DNA of 64,000 nucleotides. Source: Arcobacter porcinus (lineage in GTDB: Bacteria; Campylobacterota; Campylobacteria; Campylobacterales; Arcobacteraceae). Each line of letters begins with the position of its first letter. The stretch's first letter is position 1. Positions 55,101 through 63,965 of the stretch are shown here, piece by piece. The notes beneath the pieces were generated by a model that saw only the letters and a list, made by a program, of their open reading frames with translations, was not told where the DNA came from and searched no databases. Made by a program: the position numbers and the translations under genes. The stretch is taken from contig NZ_CP036246.2 in assembly GCF_004299785.2 (NCBI RefSeq), forward strand, positions 744,001 through 808,000. The letters are read 5' to 3'.

Positions 55101-55368
55101 ATTTTATAAATCTAATATCTCCATTTGAAATATTTTCAGCAGTAGCTTTTTTATCTACTTTTAAAATATATTGATATTCTTTAGGAGCATTTACTTCATT
55201 ACGTAATAAACAATATTTATCTTCGCCTGATAAAACTATTGTATAACCATTATGAACCGTAACATTATCTACATTTATTTTCATAGTAGGAGCTAAAAGT
55301 TGCTGAACAATATTTTTGCACCCAGTTTTTTTATAACAATCTATTTCCAACTTAAGTAATTCAATCAT
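52114..55368 (-). CDS. SF2 helicase of SSL2/type III restriction type with long C-terminal extension
   Basis: The 1084-aa protein has Walker A PTGTGKT (about residues 153-159), DEAHHSQASSW (about 262), QFTATPFRNDGKR and a helicase C domain (DMLGEGFDLPQLKIAAF, QFAGRFTRT near 440). It resembles the helicase subunit of type III restriction enzymes and SSL2-like defence helicases. About 600 C-terminal residues are of unknown fold. They include a DIIYDDDGSGEIADIVTIKE region with charged residues (about 940-960) that might be a nuclease, but I cannot confirm a catalytic set. It overlaps the methylase gene by 8 nt. Confidence 0.82.
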   Translation of the reverse strand: MIELLKLEIDCYKKTGCKNIVQQLLAPTMKINVDNVTVHNGYTIVLSGEDKYCLLRNEVNAPKEYQYILKVDKKATAENISNGDIRFIKWIKHPLLANHTTEGVIKSWDKQFNFVEEDLEQDIKGLREPQIAALYSILSHFKVSKKMGIVVMPTGTGKTETMLSVLIANKCKKILITVPSDALRTQIFNKFYTLGLLKEFGIINSSALNPKVGILNENFSSLAELEEFIKNCNITVTTMNLLSSYDKDKLETIAKEYEYLFIDEAHHSQASSWSRIRDFFKEKTILQFTATPFRNDGKRLEGDIIFNFPLKKAQEQGYFKSISFSPIREYELEKGDILIAEKAVQQLRDDFSQGYEHILMARCENKKRAEEVFKLYEKYTDLNPVLIHSSIPNKKETMDSIVNSKHKIIVAVDMLGEGFDLPQLKIAAFHDIRKSLPVTLQFAGRFTRTSFDKKLGNATFIANLADVKVKEELDSLYAMDSDWNLLLSELSTGKTEEKIELDEFLKGFSNIDEATIPFQNINMAMSTVVYKNNSSSFNLKKYKSGLKGYDKFQYKFEYINESKNTLVFIYADKKNMDWVNYHDIYEFQWNLMVLYYDDSNKLLYIHSSDKSSLYKEVANYILNNEAIILNELNVFKIFHNILRVSLQNVGLKEWMNKHIRFRMLTGSDIEEAISKTAQTKSQKAFVFGSGYDDGNKISLGCSYKGRIWSYARGSLNDYVKWCDVIGSKMIDPNIDPNQILKDTLIPKYMDCIPNKHAVSIDWDESYYEYSDNKKNVEIDGSKINVIDLSLSIDTLQKGKIVFSLTTPDKEISFEQTIAKKVDATTGETYGKFNFSKISSENIDIQIGNKKCSLVEYFKDNPPMIWFADGSSLQGIKYVELKQLIQAYPAEKLIDWNWNGVDIGKESQGVNPLIIDSIQYVTIKRLKTFDFDIIYDDDGSGEIADIVTIKEKDDVILIQFYHLKFAHGDSVGQRVSDFYEVCGQAQKSIIWKHKSGVEFFERLLRREIKSKNGNERSRIEKGSKEDLERLLKIAKNIKPMKFEIFIVQPGLSKQNTNDTIQTLIGVTESYLKEVGGVDLGVIVNE

Positions 55369-58300
55369 TTAATACTCCTTGTTTTTCAAAACACTCCCAA
55401 GCTATCTCATAATCTTTCTCTCTATCACATTTTACAAAAGGGGCTTTATACACAATAGTTCTCTCAACAACTCCTGCTGGTGTAGTATCATCTAAAATTG
55501 TTCTATGAATTTCTCCCTCACTCATATCCATAATATCTTCCCAACCAAGTGGTTTTTCATCTACAATTTTGCCGTTTATTACTATTTTACAAGCTGTGCT
55601 ATTTTTATCTGCTTTTCGTGGAAGTCCCACTCCCACCAATCCTTTACTAACTGTAAAAACTATTCGCCCGTTTGCATCATAAAATGTTTCATTTTCATTT
55701 TGTTTAAGTACAGGAAACTGTATTCGATATATAGTTTTTAACTCTTGTAAACTCAAGCCCAACTCAATAGCCACAAGCACATCTATTTCTACAAGTGCTT
55801 GTCTTCTTTCATAATCACTTCTTAGAGCTACATCTCTTTGCCAATATGGTGTTAAGTTTTTAAAGAAATCTTGATTTAATCGTGAGTCATCTTTTTTGCT
55901 CCAGCTATCATCTCTAAAATCACCGCTATATTCTTCTTCCCAAAGTTCTTTATAATCCGTAGTTAATACTGATAGAATTATACATCTAATTAACATTTCT
56001 TTATTGAGATTAATAAGTGGAAAATTCTTAAAAATATTAAATCCAAAATTTGCCATTCCTGTGGTTTTAACATAAAAATCACTAATTATTGAAAAAGAAA
56101 ATGTTGATATAGATAATAAAATTTTATTTTCATTAAATTCAAAAGAGATTATAGATGATGTGTGACTGACTTTAGATGGATATATTGCAGAAATCAAAGT
56201 TCTTTCATTTGAACTATTAATCATTTTTCTATAAGCTAACCTATATGATGAATTTATTTGAAATTTTTTATTTGTTAAATAATTAGTTCTACCAATATAT
56301 CTTATATCTAAATTATCTAAGTCTAAAATATCATAATGTGAATTTTGTGTACATATATTCCTCGGAATTTTATAAAAAGGATTACCTACATACAAAAATG
56401 AGCCTTGTATGATTTTATTATTTATATTTGATAAAAAAGATGTTTTATTTATAATATTATTTAATAAAACATCTTTATTCTCATCCCAAAAAAATGTAAA
56501 ATTAAAATTATCCTTTTTTGAAATTATTTTATTTTTATATAAACCTATTTTTTCAATAACACTTAATAAACTATTGGTTTGTAAAGAAGGTAGTCTCGCC
56601 TGATTATATTCAATATTCTCATCATACAATACTGAAAATATTTTTAAAATATTTTTATCAATCTTAATTACTCTTTTAATGTTACCATTAATATTCCATT
56701 TTCCATTGATTTTTTGTTCTTCAATATTTTCTTTATTTATATCATTAAAGCAATTATCTATAGTTATAGGATGATACAAATTAGAAATATTATAAAAAAA
56801 TATTTCAGATATTTTATTTTTATAAATATTAATACTATATTTTATCTGATCATGAATATCTTCAAATAATAGAAGTTTGTTTACAAATTGCATATGATAC
56901 TTTAGGCGTAAATAAATATTACTTCTAAGCAAATTTCCTCTTGGATCCTCATAAATACCTTCAGGATGAAGTAAACCTGAAATACCATTATTATTTAAAA
57001 TATTAAATGATTTAATTATAAAGTTTTTATATAAATTTGTCGCACTACCTTCTAAAATCTTATAATTGGAGTTAGAATTTAAAAAATTTTGATAAGAACT
57101 TATAGAAATATATTCATCAATATAACTATTTATTAATTTAAAGGATTTTTCAAATGTTTCACTTCTTAAACTATTTAATCTACTTGCACTAAATTTTCGT
57201 ATATCAAAAAGTGGATTTGCCTCTCCCATAATTCCACCTTCATTCCACTCCACTTTTAACCACGGCGGATTTCCTAGCACCATATCAAATCCACCATTTT
57301 TTGCAAAAATATCTGCAAACTCTAGCTCCCAGTGTAAAAACTTTTGGTTTTGGCTTATCTCTTTTACTATTTGAAGTCTAGGACTATTTTGTATAAACTC
57401 TTCTACATCTAGCACTCCTAATTCGCTTAATTGTGTGGCTCTTATATCATCATCTATGGTAGGGCTAAAGAGAATTTTATCTAAGTTCATCATCATAGCA
57501 CTTTGTTTTTTTACCAATATTGCAATATCACTTAAAAACTCTTCTCTAGTTGGTAAATATTCTGCTTTGTCTATTGACCAAAACCATAGGCTACACCAGT
57601 AGTTCATAACTGTTTTAAGCCTTATATATGGGCTTGAACTTTTTATATTTTGTGTTAGTTTTTCTTGTTCAAAAACTCTATTTTTATAGCTTAAATCTGT
57701 TTGTTTAAACTGCTCTGCTTTTGGCTGACCCCAAACTTTGAGTGGGTCTGTTGTTTTTTTCTTCATATCGTTTATATGTCTTGTATGCTCTTGCCAAAGA
57801 TTGTCAATAGCTAGTGATAAATCAAGAAGAGTGTCTATCTCATCTTTTGTATATGGTTTTATAAACTCTTTTCTCCAGCTATTTATAATATCTATTTTCT
57901 CTTTTTTTAGCTCTTTTACTACTTTGTCTGTGTAGTTTGACATTCCCTCATCGCCTAGTAAAAAGTGATAAACTTCTTTTTCTTTTTCTCTTCCTGCATT
58001 TTTTGTATCGCTTATTGTATGTGGAAGTTTGTGTGGGAGTCTTTGAGTGTCTTCAAAAAGCGAAGCTGTATTTTGTGCTTGAGTTGTATCTCTTTTTTCT
58101 GTTTTCCATAGAGTTTTTGGGTTTAATCTTTTTGGTGAATCTTTGTACCACAACAAATCTTTTTTACTAGCACTTAGAGTTGAAATATCATATACTTCTC
58201 TTCTTGCACCTATTAGTGAGTTTCCATTTTCTAGCTGAAATCCAAACCAAGGAATAAATGTTTTTCGCACTTTATCCTCTTCCCAAGTAAACATAGCATT

Positions 58301-60193
58301 TAACCAAAGAGATATTTCTGCTAGTTCTACTGCTGTTGGGTTTAAATCTATACCATAGACATTGTTATCTGCTATGTACATTTTTACTCTTTGTAGCTCT
58401 TCTGTGTATTTGTCGTGTGAGATTTTAGTATTTGTTTCTATCTGTTTTTGGTGCAAATATGCGATACTTAGTTGATTTATAGCTTCATTTAAAAAGGCAG
58501 CACTTCCCATAGCTGGTTCACAAACTGTAAGTTTGAGTATTTCATCTGCACTTTTACCAATTTTTCCACTATCATCGATTTCTAATAGCTCTTTTAGAGC
58601 ATACTTTACAAGAGATTTTGTCAAAACTTCTGGTGTGTAGTATGAAGCTGATTTTTCTCTATCTCTTCCAGCTAGTCTATATATAAAAGTTCCTTCTTTG
58701 TATCTTTTTAAAGTTCCATTGCCATCAAAAACTCTTTCGCTTTGTGTATATTCGCTTAGTTGAGATTGTGTTACAAAATAGGCATTTTCTAGCTCTGTTG
58801 GGTTTGAGTCTTCTTTTTTTACTTCAAATAGCTCTTCTTTTGCTATAAATCCTTTGTAGCTTAGAAGTGCTTCATATACAGCACCTAGTTGGTTAATTCC
58901 TAAATTTGCATAAGATATTCTTCCTCTTTGATTTCTTCCTTTTTGTTCTTTGCTTAAAGATAAGCTTTGAATAATCTCTTGCCAAATATGGTTTCTTAAT
59001 TTTACTTCGTTTAAAAGTGGAGTTTTTTCGGGGTCAAAGAGATGAGATTTTAAAGGGGCAATAGAAAATGCTTTTTTTCTACCCGACCAAACAGTACCCT
59101 TATCTTCTGCCCCATTAAATATCATATCAAAATATAATCTTATACTCTCATCGAAAAAGTAGCCATTTTTATCACTGTCTGTAAGAAGTGGCATAAGCTC
59201 TAAATCTCTTAATGTTTCTAAAGAATATCCTTTGATAAAAGCTTGTGATTTAGATGGAATAAAGCCTAATTCTGGTCGTGATTCGATATAAAATAAAAAT
59301 AGAAGTCTATACATATATCTTAGAGATTCTCTTGTAAGGAAACTATCTAAATCTGCTTTATTTAAAATATCAATAGAGTTTTGTTTATAGTAAAAAATAG
59401 CTTCATTTCCTAAAAGTTCAACTGCATTTCTAAGTGAGTATTTTAAATCTTCTGTTACTCCAAAAGCATGTTTGTGAGAGTTCTCATCTAAAGTATCAAG
59501 TAGGCTTAAACCGTCGGTTGGAGCTATTGTTGAACTATGAAGAAGAACAGATATAGCTTTTAAAGTATCATCTTCTTTTCGCTCTATAATATCTTTTAAA
59601 TCAAATCTTAAATATCTTTTTTGAGCCCATTTTGCTCTTTCGATTAGAACTATTTGATAGGCATTTATAACTATTACCCATCTTGGTGGAAAGTTTTGTG
59701 TAAAAATATGAGAAGTTATTATCTCATCAAAGTTTAGTTCGCTATTATAAATATCTAGCTCTTTTAATTGCTCTTTTTTTAAAGTAGTTGTTAATATATC
59801 ACACTCATCTTCACAAAAACTCTCAAGTATATAAAGATATGGTAAGCCATCGTTTTTATTTATAGAAGAGATTAAAGGTAGAGAAAAATCATCTATTTGT
59901 ATGCTTTGTTCTTTGAACTCATACTCAAATATATCAAGAAAAGTTTTCATAAACTCTCTTTGGGCTTTTATTTTCTCTTCTATATTTATATTTGTTTTTC
60001 CTAAAATTTTTAAAAGTTCTAAATAGTTGTGTCCAATTCCTCTTAATCTTCTAAAGGGTGTTTTGTAGTTTTGGCTTTCATTCTCTTTCTCTTGCCAAAA
60101 AGATATTTGCTCATTTGTATCTTTTTGAAAAATCTCACTTAGATAGTGATTTGTATAAAACTCGTTTTCGTTTACTATTCCTATTAAATTCAT
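55361..60193 (-). CDS. Large N6-adenine DNA methyltransferase (Eco57I/DrmMI-like)
   Basis: The 1610-aa class I methylase has SAM motif I VCEPAMGSAAFLNEA (about residue 556). Next are VYGIDLNPTAVELAEISLWL (acidic loop, about 640) and the catalytic N6-adenine motif NPPW in MVLGNPPWLKVEW (about 973). The N-terminal 500 residues are unrecognised but contain a typical type IIG-like helical part. Residues about 1010-1400 are the probable target-recognition region and are richer in Asn, Ile and A/T than the flanks. Methylases of this size and layout are DISARM class 1 DrmMI or BREX PglX. It overlaps the helicase genes on both sides (4 and 8 nt), and no separate restriction subunit is visible. Confidence 0.87.
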   Translation of the reverse strand: MNLIGIVNENEFYTNHYLSEIFQKDTNEQISFWQEKENESQNYKTPFRRLRGIGHNYLELLKILGKTNINIEEKIKAQREFMKTFLDIFEYEFKEQSIQIDDFSLPLISSINKNDGLPYLYILESFCEDECDILTTTLKKEQLKELDIYNSELNFDEIITSHIFTQNFPPRWVIVINAYQIVLIERAKWAQKRYLRFDLKDIIERKEDDTLKAISVLLHSSTIAPTDGLSLLDTLDENSHKHAFGVTEDLKYSLRNAVELLGNEAIFYYKQNSIDILNKADLDSFLTRESLRYMYRLLFLFYIESRPELGFIPSKSQAFIKGYSLETLRDLELMPLLTDSDKNGYFFDESIRLYFDMIFNGAEDKGTVWSGRKKAFSIAPLKSHLFDPEKTPLLNEVKLRNHIWQEIIQSLSLSKEQKGRNQRGRISYANLGINQLGAVYEALLSYKGFIAKEELFEVKKEDSNPTELENAYFVTQSQLSEYTQSERVFDGNGTLKRYKEGTFIYRLAGRDREKSASYYTPEVLTKSLVKYALKELLEIDDSGKIGKSADEILKLTVCEPAMGSAAFLNEAINQLSIAYLHQKQIETNTKISHDKYTEELQRVKMYIADNNVYGIDLNPTAVELAEISLWLNAMFTWEEDKVRKTFIPWFGFQLENGNSLIGARREVYDISTLSASKKDLLWYKDSPKRLNPKTLWKTEKRDTTQAQNTASLFEDTQRLPHKLPHTISDTKNAGREKEKEVYHFLLGDEGMSNYTDKVVKELKKEKIDIINSWRKEFIKPYTKDEIDTLLDLSLAIDNLWQEHTRHINDMKKKTTDPLKVWGQPKAEQFKQTDLSYKNRVFEQEKLTQNIKSSSPYIRLKTVMNYWCSLWFWSIDKAEYLPTREEFLSDIAILVKKQSAMMMNLDKILFSPTIDDDIRATQLSELGVLDVEEFIQNSPRLQIVKEISQNQKFLHWELEFADIFAKNGGFDMVLGNPPWLKVEWNEGGIMGEANPLFDIRKFSASRLNSLRSETFEKSFKLINSYIDEYISISSYQNFLNSNSNYKILEGSATNLYKNFIIKSFNILNNNGISGLLHPEGIYEDPRGNLLRSNIYLRLKYHMQFVNKLLLFEDIHDQIKYSINIYKNKISEIFFYNISNLYHPITIDNCFNDINKENIEEQKINGKWNINGNIKRVIKIDKNILKIFSVLYDENIEYNQARLPSLQTNSLLSVIEKIGLYKNKIISKKDNFNFTFFWDENKDVLLNNIINKTSFLSNINNKIIQGSFLYVGNPFYKIPRNICTQNSHYDILDLDNLDIRYIGRTNYLTNKKFQINSSYRLAYRKMINSSNERTLISAIYPSKVSHTSSIISFEFNENKILLSISTFSFSIISDFYVKTTGMANFGFNIFKNFPLINLNKEMLIRCIILSVLTTDYKELWEEEYSGDFRDDSWSKKDDSRLNQDFFKNLTPYWQRDVALRSDYERRQALVEIDVLVAIELGLSLQELKTIYRIQFPVLKQNENETFYDANGRIVFTVSKGLVGVGLPRKADKNSTACKIVINGKIVDEKPLGWEDIMDMSEGEIHRTILDDTTPAGVVERTIVYKAPFVKCDREKDYEIAWECFEKQGVLND

Positions 60194-63006
60194 CTGTTAC
60201 CCTTAAGAACTGATACTATTTGAATAAATGGTTCTTTTTCAATCTCCATACTATCTTTTATCCAGTTATGATAATCTTTAAATATTTTTTCAATCTCTTT
60301 TTGTTTTTCAAGCCTTTTAGAATCTTGTCCTAAATCTAACTCTAGCTGCCCTAAATGTCTCTGTTTTAATAAATCTAAATCATCTAGCTTTTTTAAAATT
60401 TTTTCAGCCATAGAGTCATCATATTTATCTCTAATTGCGACTATATGCTCTTTTGCTTTTTCAATCACAAGGGCTAAACTATTTTTAATATCTGTAATAT
60501 CAAAATCAATTGCACTATTTGGGAATTTTTTACTATTTAGATTTGTAGTTTTTAAAACTTCTTCAAAACTTAAGATTGAGTCAAATTTATTATCTACTAG
60601 CCTAATTCCTATCCACTCATCAATAATTGGCTGTGCTTTTTTATTTGGTATTAATCCACTAATTATAAATATTAACTCATTTGAAGCTAGTGTATTTAGA
60701 GTTAAAACAGGGGCTTCTAGGGTATTGAAATTTGATAAAAGTTTGTCTTTTAGCCACTCTAAAAGTGGATGTTGCTCCCAAAGGTAGTGAATATTTGTCC
60801 AAGCTGATTCATTTTTTCGTGATTTTTTAATCTCTTCATTTATAGTTTTTAAATCATTTGTTAAGATAAAGTGCCATTTATCTGGTATTACTTCACTAGG
60901 AAGCATTTTAAATCTATATTTCAAATCATCAAGTTCACTTGCAAGAAGTTCTACTCTATCTTCTTCAAATTTTACTTCTAGTTTTTGTGAAGCTTGTAGA
61001 TATTTTAAAGCTTCTGTTGTATATTTTAAATCATCTTCAAATAGTGAAAGCGATGTTGCAAACTCTACTTTTTTTATATCTTCTTCTTTCTCTTTATTTG
61101 CTTCATTCAAAAAAGATAAAAAATCAAACTCTGAGTTTTCTAAGTTTTTATCTAGTTCTTTACTAAACTCTTGTGCATCTTTTCCACTTTCTATTGCATT
61201 TGCGACTATTTGCTCTTCTACTTTTTCATCATATACATTCATAAAAGCACTTGGATCTCCAATATTTTGTGCAGCTTGTTCATCTTTTTGAATAAGGATT
61301 TCTAAAATTCTATTATCGCCTTTAAATTTTTCATCATTTGATAATGTTTGCATATAGTAAATTTTTGGGTCTTTTTCTTGTCCATATCTATCTACTCTTC
61401 CGTTTCTTTGTTGAAATACCATTAAAGACCAAGGAATATCAAAATGTATTAATCTATGAGATAAATAGTGTAAGTTTATCCCTTCACTTGCAACATCTGT
61501 TGCTATTAAAAGTCTAATTTTAGAGTTTTCTTGCCCAAAATCTTCTACTATTTTATTTATCTCTATATCGCTCATATTTGAACCTGTCATAGAAACAATC
61601 TCATCATCTTTTAGGTTTAAATCATTTTTTAGTTGCTCTTTTAAAAACTCTAATGTTTTTATTCTCTCTGTAAAAACCACTATTCTATCATCAGTAGTTT
61701 TTTTCCATTTCATTTTGTTTTTTATTAAATTTACTAACTCTTGATATTTAGAAAAGTTGTTTTTATCTATTTGTTCTAATTTTTCTAGTAGTATTTCTAA
61801 GGTATCAATATCAGAGCTATAATCTTCTTCCAAAGTTTCTACTCTTTTTATCCTATTTTTTATTGATTCTATACAAGCTATTGGAGAAGAGAGAAGAGAT
61901 TTTATAAGAGTTGTTTTAAATAGCTCACTACCTTGTCTTTTTTTAGAATCAATAGTTTTAAAGCTAAGATTTGAGATAAAATGAAAAACTTCCTCTTCGT
62001 ATATTGAAGCATTTGATTTTATAGTAAATATTTGTCTAGTTTTAAACTCATCTTTTACTTGATTTGCAATATCTTTTTTAAATCTTCTAATTACTAGCCC
62101 TTTATCCTTAAAATCATCTACGGAGTAGTCATTTGGATTGGCAATAGCTGTCGGGTCTAACATATTTAGAAGTGATGCAAAACTTTTTGCACTTCCGTCG
62201 TGTGGTGTGGCTGAAAGCATTATAAGAGAATCACATCTGCTTGAGATTAGTTTGGCTAATTTTGATTTTTGTGAGCCACTATTTCTATCTGCAACATTGT
62301 GTGCTTCATCGATTATAATAATATCCCAATAAGCTTCTTCAATATATGAACGATATAAAGCCTCTTGTTTTAGTGTATCAATAGAAATAATTGATTTATC
62401 ATAATAAAAAAATGGATTCATATTTGCTGGAATTTTATTTCTAACTCTTTGAATACCTTGAGAATCAAGCCTTGTAAGTGGTATCGAAAATCTATTCCAA
62501 AACTCTTTTTGAAATTGTGTAAGCATACTTTTTACTGCTAAAACAAGTATTCTTTTTCCTTTTCCTCTTTTGATAAGTTCACTTACTAAAATACCTGCTT
62601 CTAAAGTTTTTCCAAGTCCTACTGCATCTGCCATAAGGATTCTTTGTCTTGCTTGATTTAGTGATTGTAAAGCTGGTTCAAACTGATAATTTACACTATC
62701 CATAGCTGCTTTATTTGCTCTATGAATTTTTGTATCTGTTGGAACTACATCTTTTAAAAGTGATTCCATATAAAGAAGAGATTTTGAATAGTTAGGAGAT
62801 TTGTCTATTATGAAATTTGTATTAGCTGGGTCAATTATTTCTATACCTTTTTCATAAGTAGTTAGAAATATTGCCTCTTTTCCTTTTATAAAATTTGAAA
62901 CACCATCACAAGTTAGCTCGTATTGGTCATCTGCTAGTATTTCAACTCTTCTTATTTTCCATTGTGTATCTCTTATTATTACTCTTTGTCCTGGTGCAAA
63001 TCTCAT
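60190..63006 (-). CDS. SNF2-family helicase (DrmD-like), first gene of the defence operon
   Basis: The 938-aa SF2/SNF2 protein has motif I ADAVGLGKT (about residues 126-134), motif II DEAHN (about 234), motif III LSATPHDG (about 268), and a helicase C domain with IATDVASEGINLHYL and QQRNGRVDRYGQ (about 530-545). These are SNF2/RapA-like motifs. A helical C-terminus completes the protein. In DISARM class 1 a SNF2 helicase, DrmD, is encoded beside the DrmMI methylase, the arrangement seen here. It is the promoter-proximal gene and overlaps the methylase start by 4 nt (ATGA). Confidence 0.88.
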   Translation of the reverse strand: MRFAPGQRVIIRDTQWKIRRVEILADDQYELTCDGVSNFIKGKEAIFLTTYEKGIEIIDPANTNFIIDKSPNYSKSLLYMESLLKDVVPTDTKIHRANKAAMDSVNYQFEPALQSLNQARQRILMADAVGLGKTLEAGILVSELIKRGKGKRILVLAVKSMLTQFQKEFWNRFSIPLTRLDSQGIQRVRNKIPANMNPFFYYDKSIISIDTLKQEALYRSYIEEAYWDIIIIDEAHNVADRNSGSQKSKLAKLISSRCDSLIMLSATPHDGSAKSFASLLNMLDPTAIANPNDYSVDDFKDKGLVIRRFKKDIANQVKDEFKTRQIFTIKSNASIYEEEVFHFISNLSFKTIDSKKRQGSELFKTTLIKSLLSSPIACIESIKNRIKRVETLEEDYSSDIDTLEILLEKLEQIDKNNFSKYQELVNLIKNKMKWKKTTDDRIVVFTERIKTLEFLKEQLKNDLNLKDDEIVSMTGSNMSDIEINKIVEDFGQENSKIRLLIATDVASEGINLHYLSHRLIHFDIPWSLMVFQQRNGRVDRYGQEKDPKIYYMQTLSNDEKFKGDNRILEILIQKDEQAAQNIGDPSAFMNVYDEKVEEQIVANAIESGKDAQEFSKELDKNLENSEFDFLSFLNEANKEKEEDIKKVEFATSLSLFEDDLKYTTEALKYLQASQKLEVKFEEDRVELLASELDDLKYRFKMLPSEVIPDKWHFILTNDLKTINEEIKKSRKNESAWTNIHYLWEQHPLLEWLKDKLLSNFNTLEAPVLTLNTLASNELIFIISGLIPNKKAQPIIDEWIGIRLVDNKFDSILSFEEVLKTTNLNSKKFPNSAIDFDITDIKNSLALVIEKAKEHIVAIRDKYDDSMAEKILKKLDDLDLLKQRHLGQLELDLGQDSKRLEKQKEIEKIFKDYHNWIKDSMEIEKEPFIQIVSVLKGNR

Positions 63007-63068
63007 ATTTAACTAGCTTTAATATCTATTAGAGCTTTCTCTCCCTATTTATAATTTTATTTAATATT

Positions 63069-63074
63069 ATTATA
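63069..63074 (-). promoter_or_regulatory. Candidate -10 box of the defence operon
   Basis: TATAAT on the minus strand about 63 nt upstream of the first start codon, in an A/T-rich gap. No consensus -35 is visible. The stretch also holds a purine-rich AGGGAGAG about 30 nt before the start. Confidence 0.45.
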
Positions 63075-63146
63075 CTGAATATTGTTTAAGGAAAAGGTGT
63101 AAGGAAAATTTGTAAAATATTAATATTCCAGATTATTTATATAAAA

Positions 63147-63965
63147 TTATTCAACTTTAACAATTGTAACCATATCAAAAAAATCAAGATTAAGAAATGT
63201 GCTTATATTTTTAATTATCTGCATAATATATTGATTAATTATCATAATATTATATTTTACTTCATCACCTTTTGCAAAATTTGGTGTCAAAAGACTATAT
63301 GAAGTAAAATGAAGCAAGGAACTTGTCATTTCATAATTTGATTCATACTCTTTATCTAAATTTACAAGTTTTGCTTTTTTTTCCAAGTTCTTTCATCCTT
63401 TAAAAGTTTGAAAACTTGAGTATGCTGAACTCTTTGAGCAAAATACCTTTTAAACCACTCTTCTTTAGCTAATTGCTTTTGTTTATTAAGTGATAATTTT
63501 TCAAGTTCTTTAAGTTTATCTTCATATTTTTTTAATAAATCTTTCTCTAACTTTATACTTAAATATTCAAAACCATAAATTTCAACTTGATTTATAAACA
63601 TAGGTATTTCTCTTTGCGATTCAGCTTTTAAAGATTGAAATAACTTCTCATTTTCTTCTGAACTCTTTTTAAAATTAGATTTATATTTCAGTTTATTCTG
63701 CTCACTTTCTTTTAAAATTATTTCATAGTATTCTTTCTTTACAAATTTTTATTTCATTTTTTAGTCTTTTGATTATTTGGTTAATTTTATTTTCTTGTTG
63801 TTTATAAATTGAGAAATAAATTTTTGCAAAATAATTCTCTTCTTGTATTAGTAGTTTTGAAACAATTAGTGTTTCTAATATATATCTTAATGTTGAAACA
63901 TGTTTATGTAAATCATTATTACTACTAGCTAGTTCATTAATTATTTGACTTAATTTATCAATCAT
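63147..63965 (-). pseudogene. Coiled-coil protein gene broken into three frames
   Basis: The frames 63965-63723 (MIDKLSQIIN...) and 63386-63147 (EKKAKLVNLDKEY...) are in the same phase. The middle segment (63725-63362, including MFINQVEIYGF) is in another phase. A shift near the first stop (63723) and one at an A8 run (63375-63382) link them into one protein of about 272 aa. The joined protein is helical, Lys/Glu/Leu-rich and coiled-coil-like. This could be a decayed gene, a switchable gene or two sequencing errors. Function is unknown. Confidence 0.6.

Noticed and set aside
55361-63006. BREX system, because a large PglX-like methylase is present
   Set aside because: BREX hallmarks PglZ and BrxC are absent, and the SNF2 helicase next to the methylase fits DISARM better.
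40506-63006. Complete DISARM class 1 call
   Set aside because: The PLD protein DrmC is missing, separate DrmA and DrmB genes are not seen, and three further proteins are not DISARM core components. A DISARM-related or hybrid system is the safer label.
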